This document shows, in pieces, positions 48,569 to 58,589 of a stretch of DNA of 64,000 nucleotides. This DNA comes from Pollutimonas nitritireducens (lineage in GTDB: Bacteria > Pseudomonadota > Gammaproteobacteria > Burkholderiales > Burkholderiaceae_B). Under the pieces are notes generated by a model that saw only the letters and a program-made list of their open reading frames with translations, did not search any database and was not told the DNA's origin. Numbering within the stretch: position 1 is the stretch's first letter; the number at the start of each line of letters is the position of its first letter. The DNA lies in assembly GCF_002849615.1 (NCBI RefSeq), contig NZ_PDNV01000001.1, forward strand, positions 310,001 to 374,000. The letters are read 5' to 3'. Both the position numbers and the translations under genes were made by a program.

Positions 48569-50572
48569 ATGTCGTCTTTGGCGCTGGCCAACTCAGTAAA
48601 GCAAGCTCCGCCTGACACCAGGCAGCCGGTTGTACCTTCACCGAACCCCCGCGCGTTGCCCGCCGCAATGCACCGAACCGTCTGGACCTTGCTTGCGGCA
48701 GTGATGCTTGTGCTGGCGTTACTGCCTTTCGGCTCTGCTCGCGCTGAGCAGGAATTCCTGGATCCGGAAAAGGCATTTGTGTTTTCCGCGGCGATGACCA
48801 CGCCCACCCAACTGGACGTGCATTTTTCAATAGCGCCGAAGTACTACAAGTATCGCGAACGGTTCGAGTTCGCGCTCACCCCCGATTCTTCTCCCAGCGT
48901 ACTGGGCGAGGCTGTCTATCCCGCCGGAACAGTGACCTATGATCCAACCTTCGAGAAAGACCTGGAGGTTTATCACGATCAGGTAACGGTCACACTGCCG
49001 CTTGCCACCGGCGCGAGCCAGCCCATGCGCCTCGCCATCACCAGCCAGGGCTGTGCCGATGCCGGCCTGTGCTATCCGCCCATGACGCGGGAAATTACGC
49101 TGACACCGATAGAGACGGGGTATCGCGCGGAGGGGCCCGGTGTGGCCGCCAGCGTGCCTGCCGCAAAGCCGCAGCTGGTCCAGACCAAAGGCGCCATCGC
49201 ATCAACGCAAATCGCGGGCACCGTCGGCGAAGCAAGCCTGGGTAGCGCCTTGAGTCTTGGCGATACGGGGTTTGCCGCCTACCTGTCCCAGGCAGGCTGG
49301 TTGCAGGTGATCGCTCTGTGCCTGTTGCTGGGTCTGCTGCTGTCTTTCACGCCTTGCGTCTTGCCCATGGTGCCTATCCTGCTGGCCATCGTGGCGGGCG
49401 ATGCTGGAAAAGGCAATAGGATCTCACGTTGGCGTGGATTGTCGCTGGCCGCGGTGTTCGTGCTGGGCATGTCCCTGGTCTATACGGCATTGGGTGTGGC
49501 CGCAGGGCTGATCGGCGCCAGCCTTGCCGTCTGGTTGCAGACGCCTTGGGTCCTGGCGTTATTTGCGGTGTTGTTGGCCGTACTCGCCTTGGCGATGTTC
49601 GATGTATTCACGCTGCAGGCGCCCACGGGAATGCAGACAGCGTTGAATGCACGCCTGGCCCGGATCCCGGGAGGTCGCTACGGTGGAGTGTTCGCCATGG
49701 GCATGCTGTCTGCGCTCATCGTCGGACCTTGCGTGGCCGCACCGCTGGCGGGCGTATTGTTGTTCATTTCCCAAACAGGAGATCTGGTGCTGGGTGGAAC
49801 GGCATTGTTTGCGATGGCCTGGGGCGAGGGCTTGCTGCTGCTGGCAGTGGGGGCGTCATCGGGCGCATTGTTGCCGAAATCGGGACCATGGATGAATGGC
49901 ATCAAACGCCTCTTCGGCGTTCTGCTGCTTGCCACAGCGTGGTGGATGGTCAACCCGATACTGCCTGCGTGGCTGATGATGCTGGGCTGGGCGTTCCTGG
50001 CGTTATGGAGCGCCGTCATGCTGGGGGCCTTTAATGCCGTGCCCGCAGGGACAGGCGTGGCGCGTTTGGCCAACCGCGCATTGGGCCTGATGCTGGCGCT
50101 GTGGGCGGTCATCTTGGTGGTGGGCGTAATGGCAGGGGCACGCGATGTTCTAAGGCCACTGGCTCCGCTCACTGCATCGTCCCAAGGTTCAGGCGCCGTA
50201 GCGGCCACCCGCCCGGAGTTCACGCGGGTGACCTCGGTGGCAGAGCTGGACAATTTGCTCGCCAATACCAGCCGACCGGTCATGCTGGACTTCTACGCGG
50301 ATTGGTGCGTGTCGTGCATAGAAATGGAGCGGTTCACCTTCAGCGATCCGTCCGTGGCGGCGCAGATGTCGCAATTGTTGCTGGTGCAGGCTGACGTCAC
50401 CAAGAATTCCGTCGAAGACCGTGAGTTGTTGAAACGGTTCAAGCTGTTCGGACCGCCGGGAATCATTTTTTTCGATGACCAGGGTAACGAGTTGAATGAG
50501 GTGCGGGTGGTTGGATTCAAGAATGCGCGCGATTTTGGCGGGGTGTTGGAGCGGGTGCTTGGGGGCGTGTAG
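48569..50572 (+). CDS. dsbD: Thiol:disulfide interchange protein DsbD
   Basis: Carries electrons from cytoplasmic thioredoxin to periplasmic DsbC, DsbG and cytochrome c maturation. 667 residues with three parts: periplasmic N-domain with the Cys162/Cys168 pair in GCADAGLCYPP, a membrane domain with catalytic cysteines in SFTPCVLPM and GPCVAAPL, and a C-terminal thioredoxin-like domain with DWCVSC. The start ATG 48569 has GAGGAAG before it. This puts about 34 residues before the first hydrophobic segment (38-53); an internal ATG at 48668 would remove them. It sits near the ResB/CcsB genes that need its reducing power. Confidence 0.94.
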   Translation: MSSLALANSVKQAPPDTRQPVVPSPNPRALPAAMHRTVWTLLAAVMLVLALLPFGSARAEQEFLDPEKAFVFSAAMTTPTQLDVHFSIAPKYYKYRERFEFALTPDSSPSVLGEAVYPAGTVTYDPTFEKDLEVYHDQVTVTLPLATGASQPMRLAITSQGCADAGLCYPPMTREITLTPIETGYRAEGPGVAASVPAAKPQLVQTKGAIASTQIAGTVGEASLGSALSLGDTGFAAYLSQAGWLQVIALCLLLGLLLSFTPCVLPMVPILLAIVAGDAGKGNRISRWRGLSLAAVFVLGMSLVYTALGVAAGLIGASLAVWLQTPWVLALFAVLLAVLALAMFDVFTLQAPTGMQTALNARLARIPGGRYGGVFAMGMLSALIVGPCVAAPLAGVLLFISQTGDLVLGGTALFAMAWGEGLLLLAVGASSGALLPKSGPWMNGIKRLFGVLLLATAWWMVNPILPAWLMMLGWAFLALWSAVMLGAFNAVPAGTGVARLANRALGLMLALWAVILVVGVMAGARDVLRPLAPLTASSQGSGAVAATRPEFTRVTSVAELDNLLANTSRPVMLDFYADWCVSCIEMERFTFSDPSVAAQMSQLLLVQADVTKNSVEDRELLKRFKLFGPPGIIFFDDQGNELNEVRVVGFKNARDFGGVLERVLGGV

Positions 50573-50761
50573 ATAGCCATTCTTGCTCCGCGCGTCAGGT
50601 CCTATGAGGCCCTGCCCCGCTGTTAAATGGAAGCTTGGGATGCCGAGATCCGTTTCGGGTAAACGATATATAGCCTTGAATACTGTTGCCACAGCTTTTA
50701 TCGCTGTCAACGAGCAGATTCGTGCCGAATGCCCATTGGCAATACATGTTCACACGTTCAA

Positions 50762-50782
50762 GCGGCCCGGCAGGCGGGCCGC
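50762..50782. terminator. GC-rich hairpin downstream of dsbD
   Basis: GCGGCCCG (50762-50769) and CGGGCCGC (50775-50782), perfect 8-bp stem with a GCAGG loop. It lacks a T-run on either strand; a possible Rho-assisted end of the dsbD transcript. Confidence 0.35.
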
Positions 50783-50881
50783 GCAGGACGAGCGCGCGAG
50801 ATTTTCTGAACTTGTGAAGGCGTACGCAAGAATGCCCAGCACACAGATCGCCCTAGCGACCTTAACAACTTATACAATGCA

Positions 50882-51047
50882 GCCGTGGTGGCGGTGATGA
50901 GGGTGTTGGCGACTTTCGGGACCCTCCAGCAGGACGTAGGCGAAGGTAGTCCCGAAGGGGACGGACGAGCCAGGCCATGCTGGTTCGGCGCCCAGGGCGC
51001 CGAATAGGGGCACGAGGAGCCCACACCCTCATCACCGCCACCACGGC
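50882..51047. repeat. 166-bp element with perfect 25-bp terminal inverted repeats and internal hairpins
   Basis: The ends 50882-50906 and 51023-51047 are exact reverse complements over 25 bp (outermost GCCGTGGTGG / CCACCACGGC). Inside are TTCGGGAC/GTCCCGAA (50915-50922/50949-50956), CCAG/CTGG (50970-50973/50980-50983) and TTCGGCGCC/GGCGCCGAA (50984-50992/50996-51004). As RNA it would fold into a long closing stem with a multi-arm head. As DNA it resembles a small non-autonomous mobile element. No target-site duplication was evident. It lies in the convergent dsbD-hemB gap, a typical place for dispersed palindromic repeats. Confidence 0.7.
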
Positions 51048-51048
51048 G

Positions 51049-51067
51049 TGTAATGTGTAGCATTACA
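51049..51067. promoter_or_regulatory. TGTAATG palindrome
   Basis: TGTAATG (51049-51055) and CATTACA (51061-51067) around TGTAG. Two further GCGyGTAAT-like copies (GCGTGTAAT near 51071, GCGCGTAAT near 51088) follow. It looks like an operator, yet the position is between two gene 3' ends, so its role is unclear. Confidence 0.35.
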
Positions 51068-51245
51068 ATCGCGTGTAATTTGCATTGGCGCGTAATTTCC
51101 AACAACGGCATGTAGAACTTAACGGCGCGCAAACTAAGCCAGCGTGGAATGCGCAAGCAAATTGCCGTATGGGCCGCGCATATAACCAAGCTTCGGTAGT
51201 CTGCTTAGCGAAACGAATGCGAGTAAACCGCATGCAAATAAATTG

Positions 51246-52882
<1,637 letters not shown>

Positions 52883-52919
52883 AGGAAGTACCTAGTACGG
52901 TTTAATTTAAACGCTATTG

Positions 52920-52925
52920 TATAAT
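52920..52925 (+). promoter_or_regulatory. Candidate -10 box (TATAAT) in the engB-cytochrome c4 divergent gap
   Basis: Consensus TATAAT on the plus strand, 113 bp before the cytochrome c4 start. No good -35 is placed 17 bp upstream, so it may be weak or activator-dependent. A minus-strand TACAAT (52916-52921) overlaps it and could serve engB. Confidence 0.35.
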
Positions 52926-53037
52926 CGCACGTTTGAAACAGTTGCGTCATCTTCGTTAGGGTAGCCCTTCAACGGAATTGGCATTGTCATCGTGGTGTTT
53001 ACGACACCCGGATCGAATAGCGATCGTCGAGGTCTTC

Positions 53038-53739
53038 ATGAAGCGTGTGCTTTCCAGTATGGTAGTTGCCAGCAGCCTGCTGCTGGGATCTTCCGCAGTT
53101 TCCATTGCTTATGCAGCCGATATAGCGGTTGCCAAGCCCGATGCCGCCAAAGGCGAACAGCTCTTTGCCAATGGCGATGCCGCCCGTGGAATACTGGCCT
53201 GTGCCAGTTGCCATGGCGCTGCCGGCAACAGCACGATCCCGGTCAATCCGAATCTTGCTGCCATGCCGCACGAATACCTGGCCAAGCAACTGCGAGACTT
53301 CAAGTCCGTAGACGGAAAGGCGCCCGCGGCGCGCCGAGGCCCCAATGGCGCCCCGTCCATCATGACGCCATTCGCAGCGGCACTGACGCCTGAAGACATC
53401 CAGAATATTTCGTATTATCTGGCCCAGCAGGCTATCGACCCCAAGACGGCGGCAACGGCAAGCAACGAAGCCACCATGGAACGCGGACAGCGTATCTGGC
53501 GTGGCGGCTTGCCTGACCGCAAGGTACCAGCCTGTGCCGGCTGTCACTCGCCGAACGGCGCCGGCGTACCGGGTGCTTACCCCCGACTTGCCGGTCAGCA
53601 CCCTGCCTATATTGCTGAACAGCTCAAATTGTTCCGCAGCGGCGACCGAGCCAATAGCGCGCCCATGTACGATATCAGCGACCGCATGTCCGACGCCGAC
53701 ATCGCGGCGGTGGCCGACTACGCGGCGGGCCTGCGTTAA
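53038..53739 (+). CDS. Di-heme cytochrome c4
   Basis: Periplasmic electron carrier to terminal oxidases. 233 residues from ATG 53038, chosen for its signal peptide (MKRVLSSMVVASSLLLGSSA...AYA); a longer frame adds 20 unrelated residues. Two heme c sites: CASCH at 55-59 and CAGCH at 166-170, each followed by a cytochrome-c fold with distal methionine candidates (SIMTPFA and APMYDIS). A strong terminator follows. The adjacent genes resB and ccsB encode the System II machinery that attaches its hemes. Confidence 0.93.
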   Translation: MKRVLSSMVVASSLLLGSSAVSIAYAADIAVAKPDAAKGEQLFANGDAARGILACASCHGAAGNSTIPVNPNLAAMPHEYLAKQLRDFKSVDGKAPAARRGPNGAPSIMTPFAAALTPEDIQNISYYLAQQAIDPKTAATASNEATMERGQRIWRGGLPDRKVPACAGCHSPNGAGVPGAYPRLAGQHPAYIAEQLKLFRSGDRANSAPMYDISDRMSDADIAAVADYAAGLR

Positions 53740-53787
53740 TTTGACATGATCTTGCGGGAACGTATACCGCAACGATAGGTCTAGAAT

Positions 53788-53820
53788 AGGGGAAGGCTAC
53801 TTTGCCGTCCCCTTTTTTTT
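53788..53820 (+). terminator. Rho-independent terminator after cytochrome c4
   Basis: AGGGGA (53788-53793) with TCCCCT (53808-53813) and inner GGC/GCC, then eight T. It isolates cytochrome c4 from resB, which starts 12 bp later. Confidence 0.88.
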
Positions 53821-53832
53821 GAAGCTTGCCTT

Positions 53833-55878
53833 GTGAAATCCTCTGTTTCCACGCGCCGAACTGGCGCAGACGTTTTCGAAATGCTGGGCTCGATGCGTTT
53901 TGCCGTCAGCTTGCTGATGTTCATTTGCGTGGCGAGTCTGATTGGCACAGTACTCCAGCAAAATCAGGCGGCCAACAGCTACATCGATAAGTTCGGCCCT
54001 TTCTGGTTTTCCGTTTTCGACAAATTTTCCGTCTGGCATATTTACAATAGCTGGTGGTTTCTGTTGATCATGACGTTCCTGGTGGTTTCGACGTCCATCT
54101 GTGTGTTGCGCAATTCGCCCAAGATGTTGCGCGATGCCCGGTCGTTCCGCGAATATGTTCGTGGCAGCAGCCTTCGGTCGTTCCATCATCGGGTCGAAAC
54201 CACCAGCGCGGCCAGCCCGTCCGAAAGCCTGTCAGCGCTTCAGCAATGGCTGAGATCGGAAGGCTATAAATTCAAGTTGCGCGAGGATGGCGACAGCGTG
54301 ATGCTCGCGGCCAAGAAAGGCAGCGCAAATCGGCTTGGATACATCTTCGCCCACACGGCAATTGTGGTGATATGCATCGGTGGACTGCTCGATAGCGAAC
54401 TTCCCGTCCGTTTGCAGGTGTGGCTGGGCGGCAAAGTGCCGATTACAGAAAACATGCTTATTTCGCAGGTGCCCGATTCCGGGCGCTTGTCCGCCGGCAA
54501 TCCCAGTTTTCGTGCCAACCTGTTAATTCCCGAAGGTTCACAAAGCAGTAGCGGTGTTGTCAGCGTCGACGAAGGTGTGCTGGTGCAACCGTTGCCCTTT
54601 ACCTTGAAGCTCAACAAGTTTCTTGTCGATTACTACTCCACCGGAATGCCCAGCAGCTTCAAGAGCGAAGTCGAGGTCACCGATCCGCAAACCGGCAAGT
54701 CGTTCAGCCAGACCATCGAAGTCAACGAACCATTGCGCTTCAAAGGCGTAACGGTGTACCAGTCGAGTTTTGACGATGGGGGTAGCAAGCTGCAGTTGGT
54801 GGGGTATCCCCTGGTCGGCGCGCACAACCAGTCTTTCGACATCAATGGGGTTGTGGGCAAGTCTACTGAAATTGCCATTCAAGACTCCGGTCAGCAGGTT
54901 CCGCTGACCATCGATTTTTCCGGGCTACGGGTGATCAACGTCGAGAATCTTTCCGGCGACGTGCCGCCCCAGCCCAAGGAAATGATGGATCACGTGGCAT
55001 CGGTCACCGGTAGCGCGGCCGGAGCCAAGAACGAGAACATGAAGAACGTCGGTCCCAGCGTCCAATACCGCATCGTCGGTAGTGACGGGCAGGCACACGA
55101 GTACACGAACTACATGCTTCCGCTCGTGCTTGACGGAAGTCTTGTGTTCCTGGCGGGCGTGCGCGAAACGGCGTCACAACCCTATCGGTATATCCGGATT
55201 CCGGCCGATTCCCAGGGGACCATGGACGAGTTCATGGAACTTCGCGCGGCACTCGCGGATCCGGCCTTGGTAAGCCAGGCGGCCCAGCGTTTCGCGCAGA
55301 AGAATGCAAGCCAGGAAATGCAGCAGCCCTTGTTACAGAAAGCAGCCGTTGGGGCGCTGGAGACCTTTTCCAAAGCGGGATTCAATGGCATTATCGAGAA
55401 AGTGCCTGAGCAGGACCGTGAGAAAGTCCTTGGATTCGCAGTTCCCATGATCCAGCTTTCGCTGCTGGAACTGCACGACATCGTGCGAGCCCAGACTGGC
55501 AAGCCCCTTCTCGATCGTACCGGTGCGGCGGGCGAGGAAGCCGACAAATGGTTGCAGATGTCTTTATTGGCCCTGGCGAATCTTCCCGACTATCCGGCAC
55601 CGGTATTCATGGCTTTGAAGGGCTTCGAACAAATCGAGGCCAGTGTTTTCCAGGTCGCCCGCAGTCCTGGCAAGAATACCGTTTATCTGGGATGCCTGTT
55701 CCTGCTCATTGGCATTTTTTCCATGTTCTATATCCGTGATCGAAGAATATGGGTATGGATCCGGCCTGCGGGGCAGGGCAGCGACCTGTTGGCGGCAATG
55801 ACATCACAGCGTCGCACTCTTGACTTCAATCACGAGTTCGATCGTTTTAAAGAGGCCTTCAAACGCCTCTCTACGTAA
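53833..55878 (+). CDS. resB: Cytochrome c biogenesis protein ResB (Ccs1)
   Basis: Membrane part of the System II cytochrome c synthase; keeps apocytochrome reduced and presents heme. 681 residues. N-terminal membrane helices (MRFAVSLLMFICVASLIGTV and NSWWFLLIMTFLVVSTSICV), a third near RLGYIFAHTAIVVICIGGLL, a large periplasmic domain, and a last helix (KNTVYLGCLFLLIGIFSMFYI). Start GTG 53833 is immediately after the cytochrome c4 terminator, so its promoter must lie within cytochrome c4 or the terminator is leaky. Followed by ccsB after 13 nt. Confidence 0.93.
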   Translation: MKSSVSTRRTGADVFEMLGSMRFAVSLLMFICVASLIGTVLQQNQAANSYIDKFGPFWFSVFDKFSVWHIYNSWWFLLIMTFLVVSTSICVLRNSPKMLRDARSFREYVRGSSLRSFHHRVETTSAASPSESLSALQQWLRSEGYKFKLREDGDSVMLAAKKGSANRLGYIFAHTAIVVICIGGLLDSELPVRLQVWLGGKVPITENMLISQVPDSGRLSAGNPSFRANLLIPEGSQSSSGVVSVDEGVLVQPLPFTLKLNKFLVDYYSTGMPSSFKSEVEVTDPQTGKSFSQTIEVNEPLRFKGVTVYQSSFDDGGSKLQLVGYPLVGAHNQSFDINGVVGKSTEIAIQDSGQQVPLTIDFSGLRVINVENLSGDVPPQPKEMMDHVASVTGSAAGAKNENMKNVGPSVQYRIVGSDGQAHEYTNYMLPLVLDGSLVFLAGVRETASQPYRYIRIPADSQGTMDEFMELRAALADPALVSQAAQRFAQKNASQEMQQPLLQKAAVGALETFSKAGFNGIIEKVPEQDREKVLGFAVPMIQLSLLELHDIVRAQTGKPLLDRTGAAGEEADKWLQMSLLALANLPDYPAPVFMALKGFEQIEASVFQVARSPGKNTVYLGCLFLLIGIFSMFYIRDRRIWVWIRPAGQGSDLLAAMTSQRRTLDFNHEFDRFKEAFKRLST

Positions 55879-55891
55879 CGAGGTTTTCTTT

Positions 55892-57250
55892 ATGTCCGAG
55901 TCCATCATCAAATCCGATATGCCAATGTGGCAAGAGTCCATGACAGCCAGCGGGGATTCCCGAGGAAGCCGCGGCAAGCCCGACTGGACCGATATCGCCT
56001 TCTTCCTGCTGCTGGCGGCAGGCGCTGTGTATGTCCTAGGCGCATACAGCGGGAGCATGGACTACTATGAAAAGCTGATCCTTGCCGGGGCGGTGGTGTG
56101 GTTCAGTTGGATGGCGTGGCTATGGCGTCCCTTGCGTACGATCATGCTGACCAGCGGACTGAGCGCCTTGTTTGCGATCTGGCTGTATAGCGATGGCAAT
56201 GGGCTGGCGAATGGCGATATCACGCGGGCCGAGACTGTCTTTTTTCTCCAGTATCTGTTTTCGTCACAGTCCGCCGTCTTGTGGATGTGCGCGCTTTTTG
56301 TGCTGGCCACCATTTGCTACTGGATCGGTATTTTCAGTACGACCGCCGCGTGGGTAGGCACTGCCCTTACCTGGGGCGCCGTGTACGCCGGTGTAACCGG
56401 ACTGCTGGTGCGGTGGCGCGAGGGTCATTTGTTGGGACCCGATATCGGACACATTCCGGTCAGCAATCTGTATGAGGTGTTCGTACTGTTTGCCTTGATC
56501 ACGGCATTGTTCTATCTGTATTACGAGCGCCGTTACGCGACTCGGGCGCTGGGCGGCTTCGTATTGCTGGTCATCACCTCGGCGGTGGTGTTTCTTCTCT
56601 GGTATACCTTCACTCGTGATGCGTTCCAGATCCAACCACTGGTTCCGGCATTGAAAAGCTGGTGGATGAAACTGCATGTGCCCGCCAATTTCATCGGCTA
56701 TGGCACTTTTTCGCTGGCCGCCATGGTGGGCTTCGCCTATCTCATCAAAGAACATGGCCAGACACGCACATGGGGAAAGCTGGTGCCCGTCTTTGTGTTG
56801 GGTGCCGTTCTTTGCGCCGAACCCATGATGTTCAGCTCGCGCGAACTGTCGGTCACGTGGATGCTCTATTTCGGCATCGGCGCACTCGTCGTAGGAACTA
56901 TTCTGGTGTTTCGCGGCCCGATTGCCCAGAAATTGCCTTCGCTGGAAATCCTCGATGACATCATGTATCGAGCCATTTCGGTGGGCTTTGCCTTTTTCAC
57001 TGTTGCCACTATTCTGGGCGCGCTATGGGCGGCCGATGCCTGGGGTACATATTGGCAATGGGATCCCAAAGAAACCTGGGCGCTTATCGTATGGCTGAAC
57101 TATGCAGCATGGCTGCATATGCGGTTGATGAAGGGGCTACGGGGTACGATGGCCGCTTATTGGGCGCTTGCCGGTTTGCTTATTACCAGCTTTGCCTTCC
57201 TGGGCGTCAACATGTTCCTTTCGGGGCTGCATTCTTACGGCGAATTGTAG
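55892..57250 (+). CDS. ccsB: Cytochrome c synthase subunit CcsB (CcsA/ResC family)
   Basis: Heme-handling partner of ResB. 452 residues from ATG 55892; the open frame starting at 55820 overlaps resB. Multiple membrane helices. The WWD heme motif reads WGTYWQWDPKETWALIVWLNY, with conserved histidines in FIGYGTFSLAA-adjacent and WLHMRL segments. Together ResB and CcsB attach heme to CxxCH in the periplasm. Confidence 0.93.
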   Translation: MSESIIKSDMPMWQESMTASGDSRGSRGKPDWTDIAFFLLLAAGAVYVLGAYSGSMDYYEKLILAGAVVWFSWMAWLWRPLRTIMLTSGLSALFAIWLYSDGNGLANGDITRAETVFFLQYLFSSQSAVLWMCALFVLATICYWIGIFSTTAAWVGTALTWGAVYAGVTGLLVRWREGHLLGPDIGHIPVSNLYEVFVLFALITALFYLYYERRYATRALGGFVLLVITSAVVFLLWYTFTRDAFQIQPLVPALKSWWMKLHVPANFIGYGTFSLAAMVGFAYLIKEHGQTRTWGKLVPVFVLGAVLCAEPMMFSSRELSVTWMLYFGIGALVVGTILVFRGPIAQKLPSLEILDDIMYRAISVGFAFFTVATILGALWAADAWGTYWQWDPKETWALIVWLNYAAWLHMRLMKGLRGTMAAYWALAGLLITSFAFLGVNMFLSGLHSYGEL

Positions 57251-57527
57251 GCAACGTGGGCATCAGCTCGCAAGTTCGTATTGAAAGGGCCGCGATCTAA
57301 CCGATGCAGAGTCGACAGGCTCGCGGCTTGGCATTTGTAAGAAAATAATGCTGGTAAATTGGCACATTTGCTTTAAAATTCATACAGCTGTGCAGATTAC
57401 TCATCGCAATTCATCCGGCACCGCCGTCTGGTGCCCTAAACCTGCATAATTTTTGGTCTCTCGACGCTCAATAGCTTTATAGCCACTTCAAACTTGTTAT
57501 CAAGAAGATCATCTAAAGAAGACAATT

Positions 57528-58553
57528 ATGTCTCCAGTTAAAGAAGGTCCCGGTATCGAAGTTCGGGCGAATCTTTTGGCTAATAAGGCGCTTGCTGCTC
57601 AGCTAAGGGTTTTGCATGCTTTTGTGCCATTGGAAGGATGGCTGGTCGGACCCTGCGCCGAACAATCTTCGTTGTTCGCAACCTCCGGGCGGTTTGAAAT
57701 CCTGTCTTCGACTGATCTGGCATCACTATTCCAGGGGAACTGGATTCCCGATCCTCTCAACGACGGATTTTTCTATCGTCACGTCGTGGAACACGAAAAG
57801 CAGCGCCTTGCGCTGGACTCGACCTCCGGTCGAGGCGCGGCTTACCTGATACGGGCCGATCTGCAAGCCCCTGACTCCGAAAGTCGAGGTTCCGCCATAG
57901 GCCTGGCATACGACTGGCCGTTCAGCATCGCCCGGCGTACCCAAGAGGTCCGCTCATGCTTGACCGCATTAGCCCTGACGCTTGCCCTCCACGCGGAACT
58001 CGGCCTGGCTGAGCGTCTGATGCTCGAACTGCAACGTGATGCGTTTCTGGATCCCCTGACCGGTACGCTGAATCGTGCAGGCTGGATCAACCGGCTCGCA
58101 CATATCGACGCAATGACTGGCAACGATGGCACCGATGCGGCCATATTCATGCTCGACCTTGACTACCTCAAGACAGTCAACGACACGCAGGGTCATTCTG
58201 CGGGCGATGAACTCATTCGGCTGACGGCGCAAACCATTTCCGCCGTGTTGCGCAATAACGATGCGGTAGGCCGTCTCGGCGGCGATGAATTCGGCATCGT
58301 GGCACAATATGCCACGCCGGCTGGCGCCGCCGCCCTGATGCAGCGGCTCAAAGAGTCCTTCATGAAAGTCGGCATCAATATTTCGTTGGGCATGGCGCTA
58401 AGGTCGGAAGCCGGTTCATTGAAGAAAACCATGCATATGGCCGACGAGCGCATGTACGAAGAGAAACGCACCAAGACCGCGCCGCGCCGCGTTACGCTTA
58501 CCAGCCAGCCAACCCGTGTCGCCAGCTACGCCGCCGCCCGATCAAGCACCTGA
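57528..58553 (+). CDS. Diguanylate cyclase (GGDEF) with N-terminal GAF-like sensor
   Basis: Makes c-di-GMP from two GTP. 341 residues, no membrane segment or signal peptide. The N-terminal 160 residues look like a GAF-type sensor without clear ligand residues. The GGDEF domain has DPLTGTLNRAG, DLDYLKTVND and the active site GGDEF at 251-255. An inhibitory I-site RNND is at 242-245 with correct spacing, so product inhibition is expected. AAGAAGA precedes the ATG at 57528. Convergent with the next gene. It could feed the NfrB system, but no direct link is shown. Confidence 0.9.
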   Translation: MSPVKEGPGIEVRANLLANKALAAQLRVLHAFVPLEGWLVGPCAEQSSLFATSGRFEILSSTDLASLFQGNWIPDPLNDGFFYRHVVEHEKQRLALDSTSGRGAAYLIRADLQAPDSESRGSAIGLAYDWPFSIARRTQEVRSCLTALALTLALHAELGLAERLMLELQRDAFLDPLTGTLNRAGWINRLAHIDAMTGNDGTDAAIFMLDLDYLKTVNDTQGHSAGDELIRLTAQTISAVLRNNDAVGRLGGDEFGIVAQYATPAGAAALMQRLKESFMKVGINISLGMALRSEAGSLKKTMHMADERMYEEKRTKTAPRRVTLTSQPTRVASYAAARSST

Positions 58554-58589
58554 TAAAACCGCATTTTCACCGGGGTTGTAAGCACCGCG

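Larger units (their letters stand above)
50573..51245. other. Convergent intergenic region between dsbD and hemB, no credible gene
   Basis: 673 bp where two operons meet tail to tail. It contains a GC-rich hairpin (50762-50782), a 166-bp inverted-repeat element (50882-51047), and a palindrome with GCGyGTAAT-like repeats (51049-51092). Open frames here show no family resemblance, and those across the 166-bp element translate its inverted repeats. Confidence 0.7.

Noticed and set aside
50583-51189. Several 60-140 codon frames on both strands between dsbD and hemB
   Set aside because: They are low-complexity translations of the inverted-repeat element and neighbouring hairpins, with no start signals or family motifs.
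57359-57376. Possible sigma-54 site (TTGGCAC then TTGCT) upstream of the GGDEF gene
   Set aside because: The GG-to-GC distance is several bases shorter than the fixed -24/-12 spacing.
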